64,000 nt of DNA, from assembly GCA_041394325.1 (NCBI GenBank), contig JAWKIJ010000001.1:496001-560000 (forward strand), given 5' to 3'. Numbering within the stretch: the stretch's first letter is position 1; every line of letters begins with the position of its first letter. Both the position numbers and the translations under genes were made by a program. Positions 24,829 to 34,412 of this stretch are shown piece by piece. A model generated the notes under the pieces. That model saw only the letters and a program-made list of their open reading frames with translations. It searched no databases and had not been told where the DNA came from. The DNA is from JAWKIJ01 sp041394325. GTDB lineage: Bacteria > Actinomycetota > Acidimicrobiia > Acidimicrobiales > Microtrichaceae.

Positions 24829-25770
24829 ATGGGTCGGAGGAAGCCGCGGATCGAGGTTCCGCCGCCGGTGTCGCCTCCGGTCACGGCGGGGATCCAGAGT
24901 CCCCGGCGATCCGTGCCGGCGGGGATCGCGCGACCCGACTACGCCGCGACCGGCCGGCCGGCGGCCAGGGCGAGTCGCGCGGTTCGCACCCCCGAGGAGA
25001 TCGCGGCGATGCGCATCGCCGGACGGGTCGCGGCCGAGGTCCTCAACGAGGTCGGCGCCGCAGTGGCGGTGGGGGTCACCACCGACGAGCTCGACCGCGT
25101 CGGCCATGAGGCGTGCATCGCCCGGGGGGCGTACCCCAGCCCCCTCAACTACAAGGGCTTCCCGAAGTCGCTGTGCACGTCGGTGAACGACATCATCTGC
25201 CATGGCATCCCCGACAGTCGGAGGCTCGTCGACGGTGACATCGTGAACGTCGACGTCACCACGTTCATCGGCGGGGTGCACGGCGACACCAACGCGACGT
25301 TCGTCGTCGGTGACGTCGACGGTGATTCGGTCGCCCTGATCGCCGCCACACGTGCGGCGATGCACGCAGGGATCGCGGCCGTGCGCCCCGGTGCCCGGAT
25401 TCACGACATCGGTCGCGCGATCGAGCAGTCGGTGCGGGGAACCCATTTCGGCATCGTCCGGGAGTTCATCGGCCACGGGATCGGCGATCAGTTCCACACC
25501 AGCCTCCAGATCCCGCACTATTACGATCCCCGTGCCCGCACGATCATCGAGGAAGGAATGACCTTCACCATCGAGCCGATGATCACCATCGGTTCCGCCG
25601 ACCTGCACGTGTGGGACGACGACTGGACTGCCGCCACCGACTCCGGCCAGCGCTGCGCCCAGTTCGAGCACACATTGCTCGTCACCGCGGACGGTGCGGA
25701 GATCCTGACCGTTCCCGCCGACGAACCTCCTGCCGAGGAGCGCTTCTCCGTCACGGTCGCCCGACGGTAG
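24829..25770 (+). CDS. map: Methionine aminopeptidase type I
   Basis: 313 residues. The five metal ligands of MetAP can be placed: Asp in IVNVDVTTF, Asp in HGDTNATF, His in GHGIGDQFH, Glu in TIEPMI and Glu in CAQFEHTLL. The N-terminal 45 residues form the Pro-rich extension of the type Ic enzymes of actinobacteria (KPRIEVPPPVSPPV), thought to reach the ribosome. It removes the initiator methionine. It starts 9 bases after the fmdB-type gene but has its own leaderless -10, so it is probably also made independently of CIRCE control. Confidence 0.95.
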   Translation: MGRRKPRIEVPPPVSPPVTAGIQSPRRSVPAGIARPDYAATGRPAARASRAVRTPEEIAAMRIAGRVAAEVLNEVGAAVAVGVTTDELDRVGHEACIARGAYPSPLNYKGFPKSLCTSVNDIICHGIPDSRRLVDGDIVNVDVTTFIGGVHGDTNATFVVGDVDGDSVALIAATRAAMHAGIAAVRPGARIHDIGRAIEQSVRGTHFGIVREFIGHGIGDQFHTSLQIPHYYDPRARTIIEEGMTFTIEPMITIGSADLHVWDDDWTAATDSGQRCAQFEHTLLVTADGAEILTVPADEPPAEERFSVTVARR

Positions 25771-25830
25771 CCCCCGACCCGGTGCTCCCGGGCGGCCGTC
25801 CACCACTTCCCCTCATGTCACGACGCGACG

Positions 25831-26670
25831 GTGGAGAAGCCGATGATGGAGCGCCTGCGTTCACGTCTGGACCGCGGTGACGCGGCATGGCCACGAACTC
25901 CCGGGGAATCCCCCGACGACCATGGGGCGGGGAGACCAGGACCCGCGGCGACCAGCCGACTCCGACGTCGCCGCATACCGTTCAACCTCCCGAGACCGCT
26001 GCAGCTGTTGACGACACGATCGGGATTCCTCGCCGTCGCCGCGCTGATCCTCACGGCGAACTGGCTGGTCGTCGGATCCCACACGCGTCGTCTCGACGCG
26101 GCCACCCGGCGTTGGGGACACACACGTAGGGTGGCGGTCGCCCGTAACGCCCTCCCCGCGGGCAACCCGCTCTCGACGCGCAACGTGGAGCTCCGGGCGA
26201 TACCGACGGCGCTGCTGCCCTCCGGCGTCCTGGACGCCCGTCGCTTCGGCAAAGGGGCCGGCTACCGCCTGCGAATCGATGTCGGAGCGGGTGAGATCCT
26301 CACGGATCGGCACATCGGTCGGTCGACGAGTGCGCTGGCCGCGCAGGTTCCGAGCGGCTCACGTGCGATCGCGATCCCGTTCGGGGCGGGTGATGCCCAG
26401 GCGGTACCCACGCTGCACCGCGGTGACCGCGTCGACCTCCTCGCCCCCGCCTCACCCGAGGATGCAAGTGCCGTCGTCGCCACCGGTGCACCGGTCCCGC
26501 TCGGCACGCTCGTCGCCGACGCCCTCGTGATCTCGGCGCGTCGCACCGCGGGCGGGTTGCCGACCCACGCTCCGGACGTGGTGACCGTCGTGGTACCGAA
26601 CGCCGATGCGGCCGCGGTCGCCACGGCCATCACCGCGGGACGTCTGATCGTGGTCCTCCGCGGCGCATGA
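25831..26670 (+). CDS. SAF-domain membrane protein (CpaB/RcpC-like)
   Basis: 279 residues. A basic, Pro-rich N-terminal 55 residues, one membrane span (GFLAVAALILTANWLVV, about 67-83), then a SAF domain (RVAVARNALPAGNPLSTRNVELR) and a region GSRAIAIPFGAGDAQAVPTLHRGDRVDLLA that matches the CpaB/RcpC Flp-pilus assembly layout. In Tad systems this protein sits with the outer secretin; in actinobacteria stand-alone SAF proteins are common and their role is unclear. An alternative ATG lies four codons in. It may use the prepilin peptidase at 18.5 kb. Confidence 0.7.
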   Translation: MEKPMMERLRSRLDRGDAAWPRTPGESPDDHGAGRPGPAATSRLRRRRIPFNLPRPLQLLTTRSGFLAVAALILTANWLVVGSHTRRLDAATRRWGHTRRVAVARNALPAGNPLSTRNVELRAIPTALLPSGVLDARRFGKGAGYRLRIDVGAGEILTDRHIGRSTSALAAQVPSGSRAIAIPFGAGDAQAVPTLHRGDRVDLLAPASPEDASAVVATGAPVPLGTLVADALVISARRTAGGLPTHAPDVVTVVVPNADAAAVATAITAGRLIVVLRGA

Positions 26671-26697
26671 TCCTGCCCGACGGCGATCGCCCGGGGC

Positions 26698-28062
26698 CTA
26701 CCGCCCTCCCATCACGACCTCTCCGATCAGCAACGCCGCCGCACCGTCCCCCGAGACGAGCCACTCGAGGTCGGCACCCACCTCCACCACTCCCAACAGC
26801 AGACGCTGCAGCGTCGACGCCAACGTCACCTCCTTCACCGGCTCCGCGAACGCGCCGCCACGGATCCGCAGGCCGTCGGCTCCCACCGAGAAGTCCCCCG
26901 ACACGGTGTTCACACCGGAGTGCAGGCCGCTGAACGACGCGACGAACAGCGCGTCGTCGAGGTCGGCCACGATCTGCTCCAGGGTCCGGTTCCCCGGGGT
27001 CATCACCAGGACCTGCGGCCCCACCCCCGGTAGCGAACGCGACCCGCGGACGGCCGAGCCGGTCGAGGAGGTGGAGCCCTTTCGTGCGGTGTAGCTGTTG
27101 TGGAGGAAGCGATCGAGGCGGCCGCCCCGGATCAGAGGGTTTCTCCGACACGCCAATCCCTCGCCGTCCCACCCCGTCGCGGCGATGGACCGTCGGTCGG
27201 TGGGGTCGTCGACGAGGTCGAGGGCCGGTGACGCGATCTGCTCGCCGAGGCGGTCGGCAAAGGGCGAGCGGCCCTTCTGCACCGACTCCCCGTCGAGGGT
27301 GCCGGCGACGAGGCCGAGGAGGGTCATGGCCAGCCTCGGCTCCAGCACGACGGGCAGTGTCACGGTTCGCGGTTGGGTCGCGCCCAACAACCGGGTCGCT
27401 CGATCGGCGGTCTCGGCCACGACTCGGTCGAGGTCCAGGTCGTCCACGGCACGGGCGGCGTCTCCGTACGCGCCGACCTGGGTGTGGTCGCCGTCGCGGG
27501 CGATCGCCTGGACACCGATCGAGCACGATGTGGCTCGTTCGAGCCACGACAGCCCGTTGGAGGCGGCGTACGCGGCCTGTCCCGCGCCGTCGGACCATGT
27601 GGCGGTCCGGACCCCCACGATGCGCGGATCCGACGCGAGCACCCGACGTTCGAGTTCGAGGGCGGTCTCGATGCACTGGTCGGGACGGAGGCTCAGCAGC
27701 GCATCGTTCCACTGGTCGTGCTCGACCGCTACGACCCCGTCGGGATCGGCCAGACCGTTGAACTCATCCGGCTCGCCGAACCGAGCGTTGTCCCGCGCCT
27801 CTGCCAGGGTCTCGCCGACGACGTCGTCGGCGAGCGAACCCGCCGAGGCGAACCCCTGGCGACCGTCGACGATCACACGGACGCCGACGCCGACGGCCTC
27901 GGCGGAGGTGAACGATTCGACCGCGCCGTCGTGGACCCGGACGGTCGTCGAACGATGTTGGCCGACCGTCACGTCGATCTGCTCGCCCCCGACAGCGTTC
28001 GCCGCGACCTTCCGGGCGACGGCGAGCAAGTCGGACCCGTCGGTACGGGCGGTGGTGGTCAT
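26698..28062 (-). CDS. pmbA: TldD/PmbA family protein (PmbA/TldE-like), copy A
   Basis: 454 residues. Shares with its upstream neighbour the pattern VGVRVIVDGRQGFASAGSL, ADRLGEQIASPALDLVDDPTD, GWDGEGLACRRN and GLHSGVNTVSGDFSVGADG, which defines the non-catalytic TldE/PmbA partner; the HExxxH metal site of TldD is absent, as usual. TldD/TldE heterodimers degrade or trim unfolded peptides (microcin B17, CcdA). ATG at 28062 overlaps the stop of copy B (ATGA), so the two are translationally coupled. The TldD partner is probably the gene at 34.4 kb. Confidence 0.88.
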   Translation of the reverse strand: MTTTARTDGSDLLAVARKVAANAVGGEQIDVTVGQHRSTTVRVHDGAVESFTSAEAVGVGVRVIVDGRQGFASAGSLADDVVGETLAEARDNARFGEPDEFNGLADPDGVVAVEHDQWNDALLSLRPDQCIETALELERRVLASDPRIVGVRTATWSDGAGQAAYAASNGLSWLERATSCSIGVQAIARDGDHTQVGAYGDAARAVDDLDLDRVVAETADRATRLLGATQPRTVTLPVVLEPRLAMTLLGLVAGTLDGESVQKGRSPFADRLGEQIASPALDLVDDPTDRRSIAATGWDGEGLACRRNPLIRGGRLDRFLHNSYTARKGSTSSTGSAVRGSRSLPGVGPQVLVMTPGNRTLEQIVADLDDALFVASFSGLHSGVNTVSGDFSVGADGLRIRGGAFAEPVKEVTLASTLQRLLLGVVEVGADLEWLVSGDGAAALLIGEVVMGGR

Positions 28063-29456
28063 GCACCCGAGACGGTGACGTCGGCGATGGCCACGGTGAG
28101 ACCGGATGCGTCGAGCGGCATCGCCGTCGGATCGTCGCCCACCCCGAGCACATGGGTGAGCATGCGCTGCAGTGTCGACGCGATCGTGATCTCCCGGACC
28201 GGCTCCGCCAGCTCGCCACCACGGATCACCCGACCCTCGGCCCCCGCCGAGAAGTCGCCCGACACCGGGTTGACCCCCGAATGCAGGCCCTGCACCTCGG
28301 TGATGTACAACCCGTCGCCCACCCGGGAAATCAGCGTGCCGGGCGAGGTGGTTCCGGCCAGGAGCCTGAGCGCCTGGGGACCGGCGGACGGAGTCGAACG
28401 CACGCCACGAACCGCTGCGCCGTTGGAGTTGGTCCCGAAGCGACGGGCCGAGTAGCCGTCGTGGAGCAGTGAGGACGCGACACCTGCCTCGATCAGGACG
28501 TTCCTCCGTGTGGCGAGACCCTCGCCGTCGTGGGACGTCGCCCCGGTTGCGTCGGCGTCGGTGGGGTCGTCCACGAGGGTCACGATCGGTGACGCCACCA
28601 CCTCTCCGATCCGATCGGCGAACAGCGAGCGGCCGCGAGTGGCCTCGGTCCCCGAGAACGTCGCTCCGACGACGCCGAGGAGTTGCGCGGTGACCCACGG
28701 GTCGAGCACGACGGGCACCACGGCGGTCGGGTGGGGTGTCGCTCCGATCTGCTCCGCGGCACGTCGCGCCGCGGAGCCGGCAGCCGCCTCGATTCGCAGC
28801 TCCCCGAAACCCCTTCCGAGTGAGAAGCCGAACCCCGTCGCGGTGTCCCCACCGTCCGACGCGAGGCAGTACACGACCAGCGAGCAGTTCGACTCGATCG
28901 AGCCCGAGCGCACACCCGTGCTGGACACGACCGCGACGGCACCGACCGAGTCGGTGTAGTCCGCGCTCTCGACGCCGAAGACCGACGGATGCGCCGCGAC
29001 GGTCGCCCGCTCCAGTTCCAGGGCGAGAGCGATCTTGTCGCCTGCAACGACCGCGGAGAGCGAAGGGTCCCACAGAGGTGTCGCCACCGGTTCGAGCCCG
29101 TCGGGCTCGACGAGGCCGACGTCGAGATCGACCGTGGAGAATCGGGCGTTGTCCCGCGCGTCGACGACCGTGGAGCGCAGCGCGTCGTCATCGAAGGTCC
29201 CCGCCGAGGCGAACCCCTGGCGCCCGTCCGAGATGAGCCGCACACCGACGGCACAGGAGGTGGACGCGACGAAGTGCTCGACGTCGCCTCCGAACGCTCG
29301 CACCTCCGTGTCGGCGCTCTTCGCGGCCACCACCTCGATGTGCTCACCGGGCCGCGCCATGCCGACCAGCCGATCACCGAGCTCGAGCAATCCGGCGACG
29401 GTCGCCTCATCGACGTCCGCGACGCCGGACCGACGACGCCCGGGAGTGGCCGACAT
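28059..29456 (-). CDS. pmbA: TldD/PmbA family protein (PmbA/TldE-like), copy B
   Basis: 465 residues, a diverged tandem paralogue of copy A with the same blocks (LISDGRQGFASAGTF, ADRIGEVVASPIVTLVDDPTD, SHDGEGLATRRN, GLHSGVNPVSGDFSAGAEG) and no HExxxH. The start ATG at 29456 is chosen over an upstream in-frame one because similarity begins there. A pair of TldE-type genes with one distant TldD gene is unusual; two subunits may exchange on one TldD to change specificity (inference). Confidence 0.87.
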   Translation of the reverse strand: MSATPGRRRSGVADVDEATVAGLLELGDRLVGMARPGEHIEVVAAKSADTEVRAFGGDVEHFVASTSCAVGVRLISDGRQGFASAGTFDDDALRSTVVDARDNARFSTVDLDVGLVEPDGLEPVATPLWDPSLSAVVAGDKIALALELERATVAAHPSVFGVESADYTDSVGAVAVVSSTGVRSGSIESNCSLVVYCLASDGGDTATGFGFSLGRGFGELRIEAAAGSAARRAAEQIGATPHPTAVVPVVLDPWVTAQLLGVVGATFSGTEATRGRSLFADRIGEVVASPIVTLVDDPTDADATGATSHDGEGLATRRNVLIEAGVASSLLHDGYSARRFGTNSNGAAVRGVRSTPSAGPQALRLLAGTTSPGTLISRVGDGLYITEVQGLHSGVNPVSGDFSAGAEGRVIRGGELAEPVREITIASTLQRMLTHVLGVGDDPTAMPLDASGLTVAIADVTVSGA

Positions 29457-29520
29457 CACGGCCCGGCCGGACTCGCGACGATCGGGATCCACCGGCTCAG
29501 CATGGCACGGACACGTCCGC

Positions 29521-31107
29521 TCATTCGGCGACCCGGGCGACCATTTCACGGCGGGCGGTGAACACCAGGGTCGACGGCAGTTCGCCGAGTGAGCGGTCGA
29601 TGACCTCGGCGGCGGAATCGGGGTCGAGGTCATCGACCCGCCACACCACGACCCGGGCGGGATCGGCCACTCGCGTCAGGACTCGAACGAGCTCGACCGT
29701 GTCGCCACCCGACACGCCGGTCGAACAGGCGGTGGGCTGTCCACCGGTCTTGTCGGAGCTGCCGTTGGCCAGGACGACCGTGAGGACGGGAGCACCGGTG
29801 CGATACACCTGGTCATGGTCCCCCAGCGCGAAGTTGAGCAGGCCGTAGTCGCCGATCAGTGCGATCGCCGCCTCCCCGTCGGCCGCGGCGGAGCCGTTGG
29901 CCACGGCGATGGGCGCTCCCAACTCGAGGGCCGTCGAGGTGAATCCGTACGGCTCATACCCTGCCGCGACACAGGATCCGACGCAGGTGTGGACCGGGAT
30001 CCCAGTGCGGTCGACCACGCGGCGCAGCGCCTCCAACACGGTGTCGAACTCCGTCGGCTTCGCAGGGCCGTGTGCGATCGACAGCGGGACCTCGCGCCGC
30101 CGCCCGGAGCCGGGGCGACCGCTCAGCAGGAGTTCCACCTCGTCGCGGTCGAGCATCAGACCTGCGGAGAGGTGACCACTTCGACGTCCGAACACGTCGA
30201 CGGGGTTCCTCCGGTCGGCGGCGATCAGTCGCACCGCGTCCTCGATCATGGGGAGGCCTTCCTCCAGGACGACCACGGCGTCCAGTCGGTCGACGAACGA
30301 GCGAACCGCGGCGGGGAGTGGGTGCACCAACCCGAGGGGGAGTAGCGGCAGATCCGGAGCGTGCGCGGCGGCCAGGTCGGCGGGGGCTCCTGCGGCGATC
30401 ACACCGAACCCGCCCGTCAGGGAGGTGGGTTCGGGCGGTGACCACATCGTCGACGCCGCGTCCTCCCAACCGAAGACCGCCCGTTCGTGGCGGGACCGCT
30501 TCGTCCACCGATGCGCGACGAGCGGATCGATCACGCGCCAGGTCGGCGCAGGGACACCACGGTCCATCACCCCGACGTCGGGGATCGGTCCGGCCCACCG
30601 AAGGATGACCGGCCGGCTGAGCGCGTGCGACGCGGTCACCGCTTCCTCGATGGCCCGACGACCTCCCGCACCGGACGCGACCTCGACGACCGGGGCCGAA
30701 GCGATCGGCCCGAACGGTCGGAAGTCGGTCGGCACGGTGGAGTGGAGTGCGGCGACATCGTCGCCGACCACGACCAGGATCGGGGCACCGATGCCGTGGA
30801 CGACCATGTTGAGGACCGGCTCGGCGGCAACCCACGCACCGACCCCCTTCACTACGACCAGCCCGGGCCGGCCGGCGGCCGACCTGCCGAACGCGTGTTC
30901 CGCCGCAGATCGCTCGTTGCCGACGTCGACGACCGTCGCGCCGACCTCGGCCAGGGCGTCCTGTAGCTCGGTCGCGGGCGTCCCCGGCACGACTGCGGCG
31001 TGGTCGAAGCCGAGCGCCACGAGCAGCTGTGCGAGGTGGTCGGGTGCCCCTCGCACCGGCGGCGGACCGAGGCGCGCCGGGGCCGGTCGACCCCCTGGAT
31101 CGGTCAT
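29521..31107 (-). CDS. TPP-dependent, IorA-like protein without ferredoxin domain
   Basis: 528 residues. The N-terminal pyruvate:ferredoxin-oxidoreductase-type domain (VPGTPATELQDAL, then ERSAAEHAFGRSAAG and VVKGVGAWVAAEPVLNMV) and the TPP-binding domain (LIGDYGLLNFALGDHDQ, NGSSDKTGGQPT) follow the order of the indolepyruvate oxidoreductase alpha subunit. Differences: the GDSTF motif is degenerate (GDYGL) and the C-terminal CxxCxxC ferredoxin cluster domain is missing. No beta subunit is encoded nearby. The start overlaps the SGNH lipoprotein stop (ATGA), so it is made with envelope genes. Reaction unknown. Confidence 0.7.
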   Translation of the reverse strand: MTDPGGRPAPARLGPPPVRGAPDHLAQLLVALGFDHAAVVPGTPATELQDALAEVGATVVDVGNERSAAEHAFGRSAAGRPGLVVVKGVGAWVAAEPVLNMVVHGIGAPILVVVGDDVAALHSTVPTDFRPFGPIASAPVVEVASGAGGRRAIEEAVTASHALSRPVILRWAGPIPDVGVMDRGVPAPTWRVIDPLVAHRWTKRSRHERAVFGWEDAASTMWSPPEPTSLTGGFGVIAAGAPADLAAAHAPDLPLLPLGLVHPLPAAVRSFVDRLDAVVVLEEGLPMIEDAVRLIAADRRNPVDVFGRRSGHLSAGLMLDRDEVELLLSGRPGSGRRREVPLSIAHGPAKPTEFDTVLEALRRVVDRTGIPVHTCVGSCVAAGYEPYGFTSTALELGAPIAVANGSAAADGEAAIALIGDYGLLNFALGDHDQVYRTGAPVLTVVLANGSSDKTGGQPTACSTGVSGGDTVELVRVLTRVADPARVVVWRVDDLDPDSAAEVIDRSLGELPSTLVFTARREMVARVAE

Positions 31108-32165
31108 CGATCGGGCTTCAGCAGCGTCATGAGGTGTGGGAGCATCGCCTCGGCCTGGAGACGGGCTCCGTACTCGTTGCTGTGCGAGACGTCGAAGAAG
31201 ATCGGCTCCTTCGCCCCGTCGAGCGAGGAGCTGAGATCGACCGGGGCAACCCCCGAACGTTCCCGGATCGATGCACTCAGCCGTGCCAGGGCGGCCTGCC
31301 GGTCGAGGTCCATGTTCCAGATCTTCAAAGCCGCCTTCACACCCGGGGCCGTCGGACTGATCGTGTAGAGATCCGGCTGCCAGAACGCGATCGTCGCGAC
31401 GCCGTGCGCGGCGGCTGCTTGACGCATGAGATCGATCCCGCGCCGGTACTGGACGGCCTGCACACCGGCAGCGCGATCGAGATCACCGGTCGATTCGTAG
31501 CCACTGGCGACCCGTTGTTCTTCGAGCAGCTTCCGCTGATCGTCGCTCATCGACAGGAAGTACGTCCTCGTCGGGTCCAAGAGCCCGTACTGCTCGCGTT
31601 CGACGGCGAGCGCTGTCTCGTTCGCTCCGTCGAGGAACACGGCGATGTCGGGGACCTGACCGGCGTTCAGGAGATCCACGAACTGGGAGGTCTCCTGCCA
31701 GTTGACGTAACCGGAGACCCCGAAGTTCTCGATCCGGATGTCGATGCCACGGTCGTGAGTGAGCCTCACCAGGTCCGAGGCGATCGTCCGGTCCTGCGAC
31801 TGGCCGACGCCGAAGGCCGTCGATCCACCGAACAGCCACACGGTGACGGCCGCGTGGGGCACCTCAAGACCCACTCGACGGCCGTCGCGCACCACGGTGT
31901 GCGTGCTGGAACCGTCCTTGTTGCGCCATCCGTACGGCCCTCCCTTGTCCCAACCCCAGAGCATCTGCCGCTCGACCATCGGGATCGCTCCGGGCTGACG
32001 GGGGAAGAACTGCTCGAACTCGGCGAGATCGTGCCCGTTCGGCTTTGCAAGACGCTCCGACATCGCGGGAGCGGGTTTCGTGTGACCGGTCGAACAGGCC
32101 GCGACCGGAAGGGCGGCTGCGAGCAGGAGCGCCAGTGGGCCGATTCGGCGGGTCATGGAGATCAT
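31104..32165 (-). CDS. SGNH/GDSL-type hydrolase lipoprotein
   Basis: 353 residues. Signal peptide of lipoprotein type (LALLLAAALPVAAC, lipid-attachment Cys near residue 24). The SGNH blocks are visible though diverged: FGGSTAFG (block I, Ser in GST), NFGVSGYVNWQ (block II Gly), DGANE (block III Asn) and FDVSHSNEYGARLQA (catalytic Asp and His). Proteins of this kind transfer or remove acyl groups from surface glycans. It is translationally coupled to the GT2 gene before it (ATGA) and to the TPP protein after it (ATGA). Confidence 0.8.
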   Translation of the reverse strand: MISMTRRIGPLALLLAAALPVAACSTGHTKPAPAMSERLAKPNGHDLAEFEQFFPRQPGAIPMVERQMLWGWDKGGPYGWRNKDGSSTHTVVRDGRRVGLEVPHAAVTVWLFGGSTAFGVGQSQDRTIASDLVRLTHDRGIDIRIENFGVSGYVNWQETSQFVDLLNAGQVPDIAVFLDGANETALAVEREQYGLLDPTRTYFLSMSDDQRKLLEEQRVASGYESTGDLDRAAGVQAVQYRRGIDLMRQAAAAHGVATIAFWQPDLYTISPTAPGVKAALKIWNMDLDRQAALARLSASIRERSGVAPVDLSSSLDGAKEPIFFDVSHSNEYGARLQAEAMLPHLMTLLKPDR

Positions 32166-32875
32166 CCGGCGACGCGGGATCCGCGAAGGATCGCTCCGAG
32201 GATTCTCACACCGTCGCGAAACGGTCGAAGGTTGGACGTTCCGTGCATACGCCGAGCCTCATGGGAGGGCACCTCGACGATGCGAAGCCCGGCCCGGGCC
32301 GCATTGGTCTGGAGTACCGCCTCGACGTCGAAGCCCGCCGAACCGGCCAGCAGGGGTTCCGCAAGGTCCTGTCTGAACGCGACGAAGCCATAGCAGAGGT
32401 CGGTCAGTCGGGACCGGTGGATCCGGTTGAACACCGCGCACAGTACCGAGTTGCCGAGGTTCCGCATCACCGTGGTGTCATCACTCCCGCCTCCGGGAAT
32501 GTTCCGCGATCCCTTGACCAACTCGGCTCCCGCGTCGAGCGCGTCGAGCATCGCGCCGATCTCGGCGGGATCGTTCGATCCGTCGGCATCCATCGCGACG
32601 AGGTAGTCGCAGCGGGCGACCGCGAACCCCGCCCGGAGCGCGGCGCCCTTCCCCTCGCCCGCCGCGACGGCGACGACGACGTCGGGTCGAAGGCGGCGGG
32701 CGACTGCGACCGTGTCGTCGGTGCATCCACTGTCGACGACCACGACCTCCTCGACCCAGTCCGGTATCCGAGGGAGGACGACCTCCAGGTTGCGGGCCTC
32801 GTTCCGGCACGGCAGCACGACGCTCACCGGACGCGTCCCGATCCGCTCCAAGCCGTCGGATCCCGCCGCTATCAC
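32162..32875 (-). CDS. Family 2 glycosyltransferase (dolichol-phosphate-mannose-synthase-like)
   Basis: About 237 residues from the GTG at 32875. GT2 fold: PVSVVLPCRNEARNLEVVL, VVVDSGCTDDTV, a GKGAALRAGF segment and the DxD-like MDADGSNDP, followed by a CYGFVAFRQD acceptor loop. It transfers a sugar from a nucleotide sugar to a lipid carrier or glycan at the cytoplasmic face. GTG 32875 is preferred since TAGAGT lies seven bases before it (leaderless type); an ATG at 32938 is the alternative. First gene of the GT2 / SGNH lipoprotein / TPP protein unit. Confidence 0.87.
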   Translation of the reverse strand: MIAAGSDGLERIGTRPVSVVLPCRNEARNLEVVLPRIPDWVEEVVVVDSGCTDDTVAVARRLRPDVVVAVAAGEGKGAALRAGFAVARCDYLVAMDADGSNDPAEIGAMLDALDAGAELVKGSRNIPGGGSDDTTVMRNLGNSVLCAVFNRIHRSRLTDLCYGFVAFRQDLAEPLLAGSAGFDVEAVLQTNAARAGLRIVEVPSHEARRMHGTSNLRPFRDGVRILGAILRGSRVAG

Positions 32876-32882
32876 GGGTGGT

Positions 32883-32888
32883 ACTCTA
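32883..32888 (-). promoter_or_regulatory. -10 box, probably leaderless (GT2 gene)
   Basis: TAGAGT on the minus strand, seven bases before the GTG at 32875. Confidence 0.4.
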
Positions 32889-32988
32889 CCGAGGGCTTGC
32901 CGAGCCGGGATCTCGACCGCCGTCGACTCCCGATACATTCTCGTCGAGGTTTTGGGGCCGCGAGCCGTCCCGCCGACCGACCTTCTCC

Positions 32989-34395
32989 GTGCGCACTCTC
33001 CTCACAACCCGCCCCGACACCCGACGATCGGCTCGATCCGTTGTCACCGGGGCCTTCTTCGTGCTCCTCGCCGGACTCGCGTTCGTGGCGTTCGCCCCGT
33101 CGGCCCGTGTCGGCTTCTTCGCGGACGACTTCGGCTATCTCAACTCCACGCTCGGGCCCCGGTGGTACGCGTCGAAACAGATCTGGGATCTGTCGGGCCA
33201 GGTACTGCGACCCGTCACCGTCATCGCCATCGGCGTACAACACGACCTCTTCGCCTTCCGTCCGTTCGCGTTCCACCTCGTCGCCCTGCTCCTCGTGGTC
33301 GGCGAGGGCGGCTGGATCTGGCTTCTGGCTCGACGCCTCGACATCGGCGAGTTCGGCGCACTGACGGCGGCCGCCGTCCTGGTCCTGCACACGACTCAGG
33401 GCTACCTCGTGATGTGGACCGCCGCCACGTCGAGCCTGTACGCCGTCCACTTCGGTCTGGCGCTGGTCTGGCTGTGCGCTGTGCCCTCGCTGAGCCGGCG
33501 ACGGATGGCGGGGGCGACCGGACTCCTGCTGCTGGCTCTTCTCTCCCGCGAGATCTGCCTGGTCCTTCCGGCGATCGTCACCCTGGTCCGCTGGCAGCTC
33601 GGATCCGGACGATGGTGGCAGCGCATGCGGACGGCGCTGCGCGAGACGCGGATCCTCTGGCTCGTGCTCGGCGGCTTCGTCCTCACACGCGTCGTGGCCG
33701 CGACCTGGGCCCGGACCTTGCCGGTCGATCCGAATCGCCTGGTGCCCATCCTCGACACGTCGGGCTTTCGCCGGGCGTTGCCGGACTCCCCAACCCATCT
33801 ACGGGACCTCCTCGTCCTCGCCACGTCGCCGTTCCGGTTCACACTCGGACCCGACGGCCTCGCCTTTCCGGGCTGGGTCGTCCTGTCCGCCGCACTGATC
33901 TGGGCGGTGGTGTGCGGATTGCTCGTCCGCGAGTTCCGAGCGGGGCGACCCCTCGCACTGGTGGCGATGGGTTGGTTCCTCGTTGGCCTCGTCCCTCCGA
34001 CCCTCCTCCAGCCGGAACCGACCTACGTCAACTACATCGACCTGGCCCTGCCGGGTCTGGCGCTCGCGGTCGGCGTCGGCTTCGACCGCCTCCTCGCCGG
34101 CCGGAGCGTCCGCATCCGCACGGCGGTCGGTGCCGTCGGCCTGGCGATGCTCACCTGGGTCGCCTTCAACGGCGGGAACACGCTGGTCAAACCCCCACCG
34201 GCGATCATCTCACGCCCCGCGCAGATCATCGAGCAGTTGCGAGGGGAGTACCCCGACGGGCCACCCCGGGGCTCCACCGTCGTCATCGACCACACCAGGG
34301 GCGAGGACTACCTCTGGACCTCGAAGGGCGATCTCGCCCGCGTCCTGTTCGACGACCCGACGCTCGTCGTCGAATTCGATCCGAAGATCGACTGA
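32989..34395 (+). CDS. Multi-spanning membrane protein, GT-C glycosyltransferase-like
   Basis: About 468 residues with ten or more hydrophobic segments. Just after the first span comes FFADDFGYLN, an acidic pair in the first outer loop where GT-C enzymes (PMT/ArnT type) keep their catalytic Asp. A soluble tail of about 70 residues follows the last span (IISRPAQIIEQLRGEYPDGPP). It would transfer a sugar from a lipid carrier outside the membrane, in keeping with the divergent GT2 gene. The start is uncertain: GTG 32989 lies just before the first span, while the frame is open to 32878. Confidence 0.65.
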   Translation: MRTLLTTRPDTRRSARSVVTGAFFVLLAGLAFVAFAPSARVGFFADDFGYLNSTLGPRWYASKQIWDLSGQVLRPVTVIAIGVQHDLFAFRPFAFHLVALLLVVGEGGWIWLLARRLDIGEFGALTAAAVLVLHTTQGYLVMWTAATSSLYAVHFGLALVWLCAVPSLSRRRMAGATGLLLLALLSREICLVLPAIVTLVRWQLGSGRWWQRMRTALRETRILWLVLGGFVLTRVVAATWARTLPVDPNRLVPILDTSGFRRALPDSPTHLRDLLVLATSPFRFTLGPDGLAFPGWVVLSAALIWAVVCGLLVREFRAGRPLALVAMGWFLVGLVPPTLLQPEPTYVNYIDLALPGLALAVGVGFDRLLAGRSVRIRTAVGAVGLAMLTWVAFNGGNTLVKPPPAIISRPAQIIEQLRGEYPDGPPRGSTVVIDHTRGEDYLWTSKGDLARVLFDDPTLVVEFDPKID

Positions 34396-34412
34396 ACGGC
34401 GCAACCGGCGAC

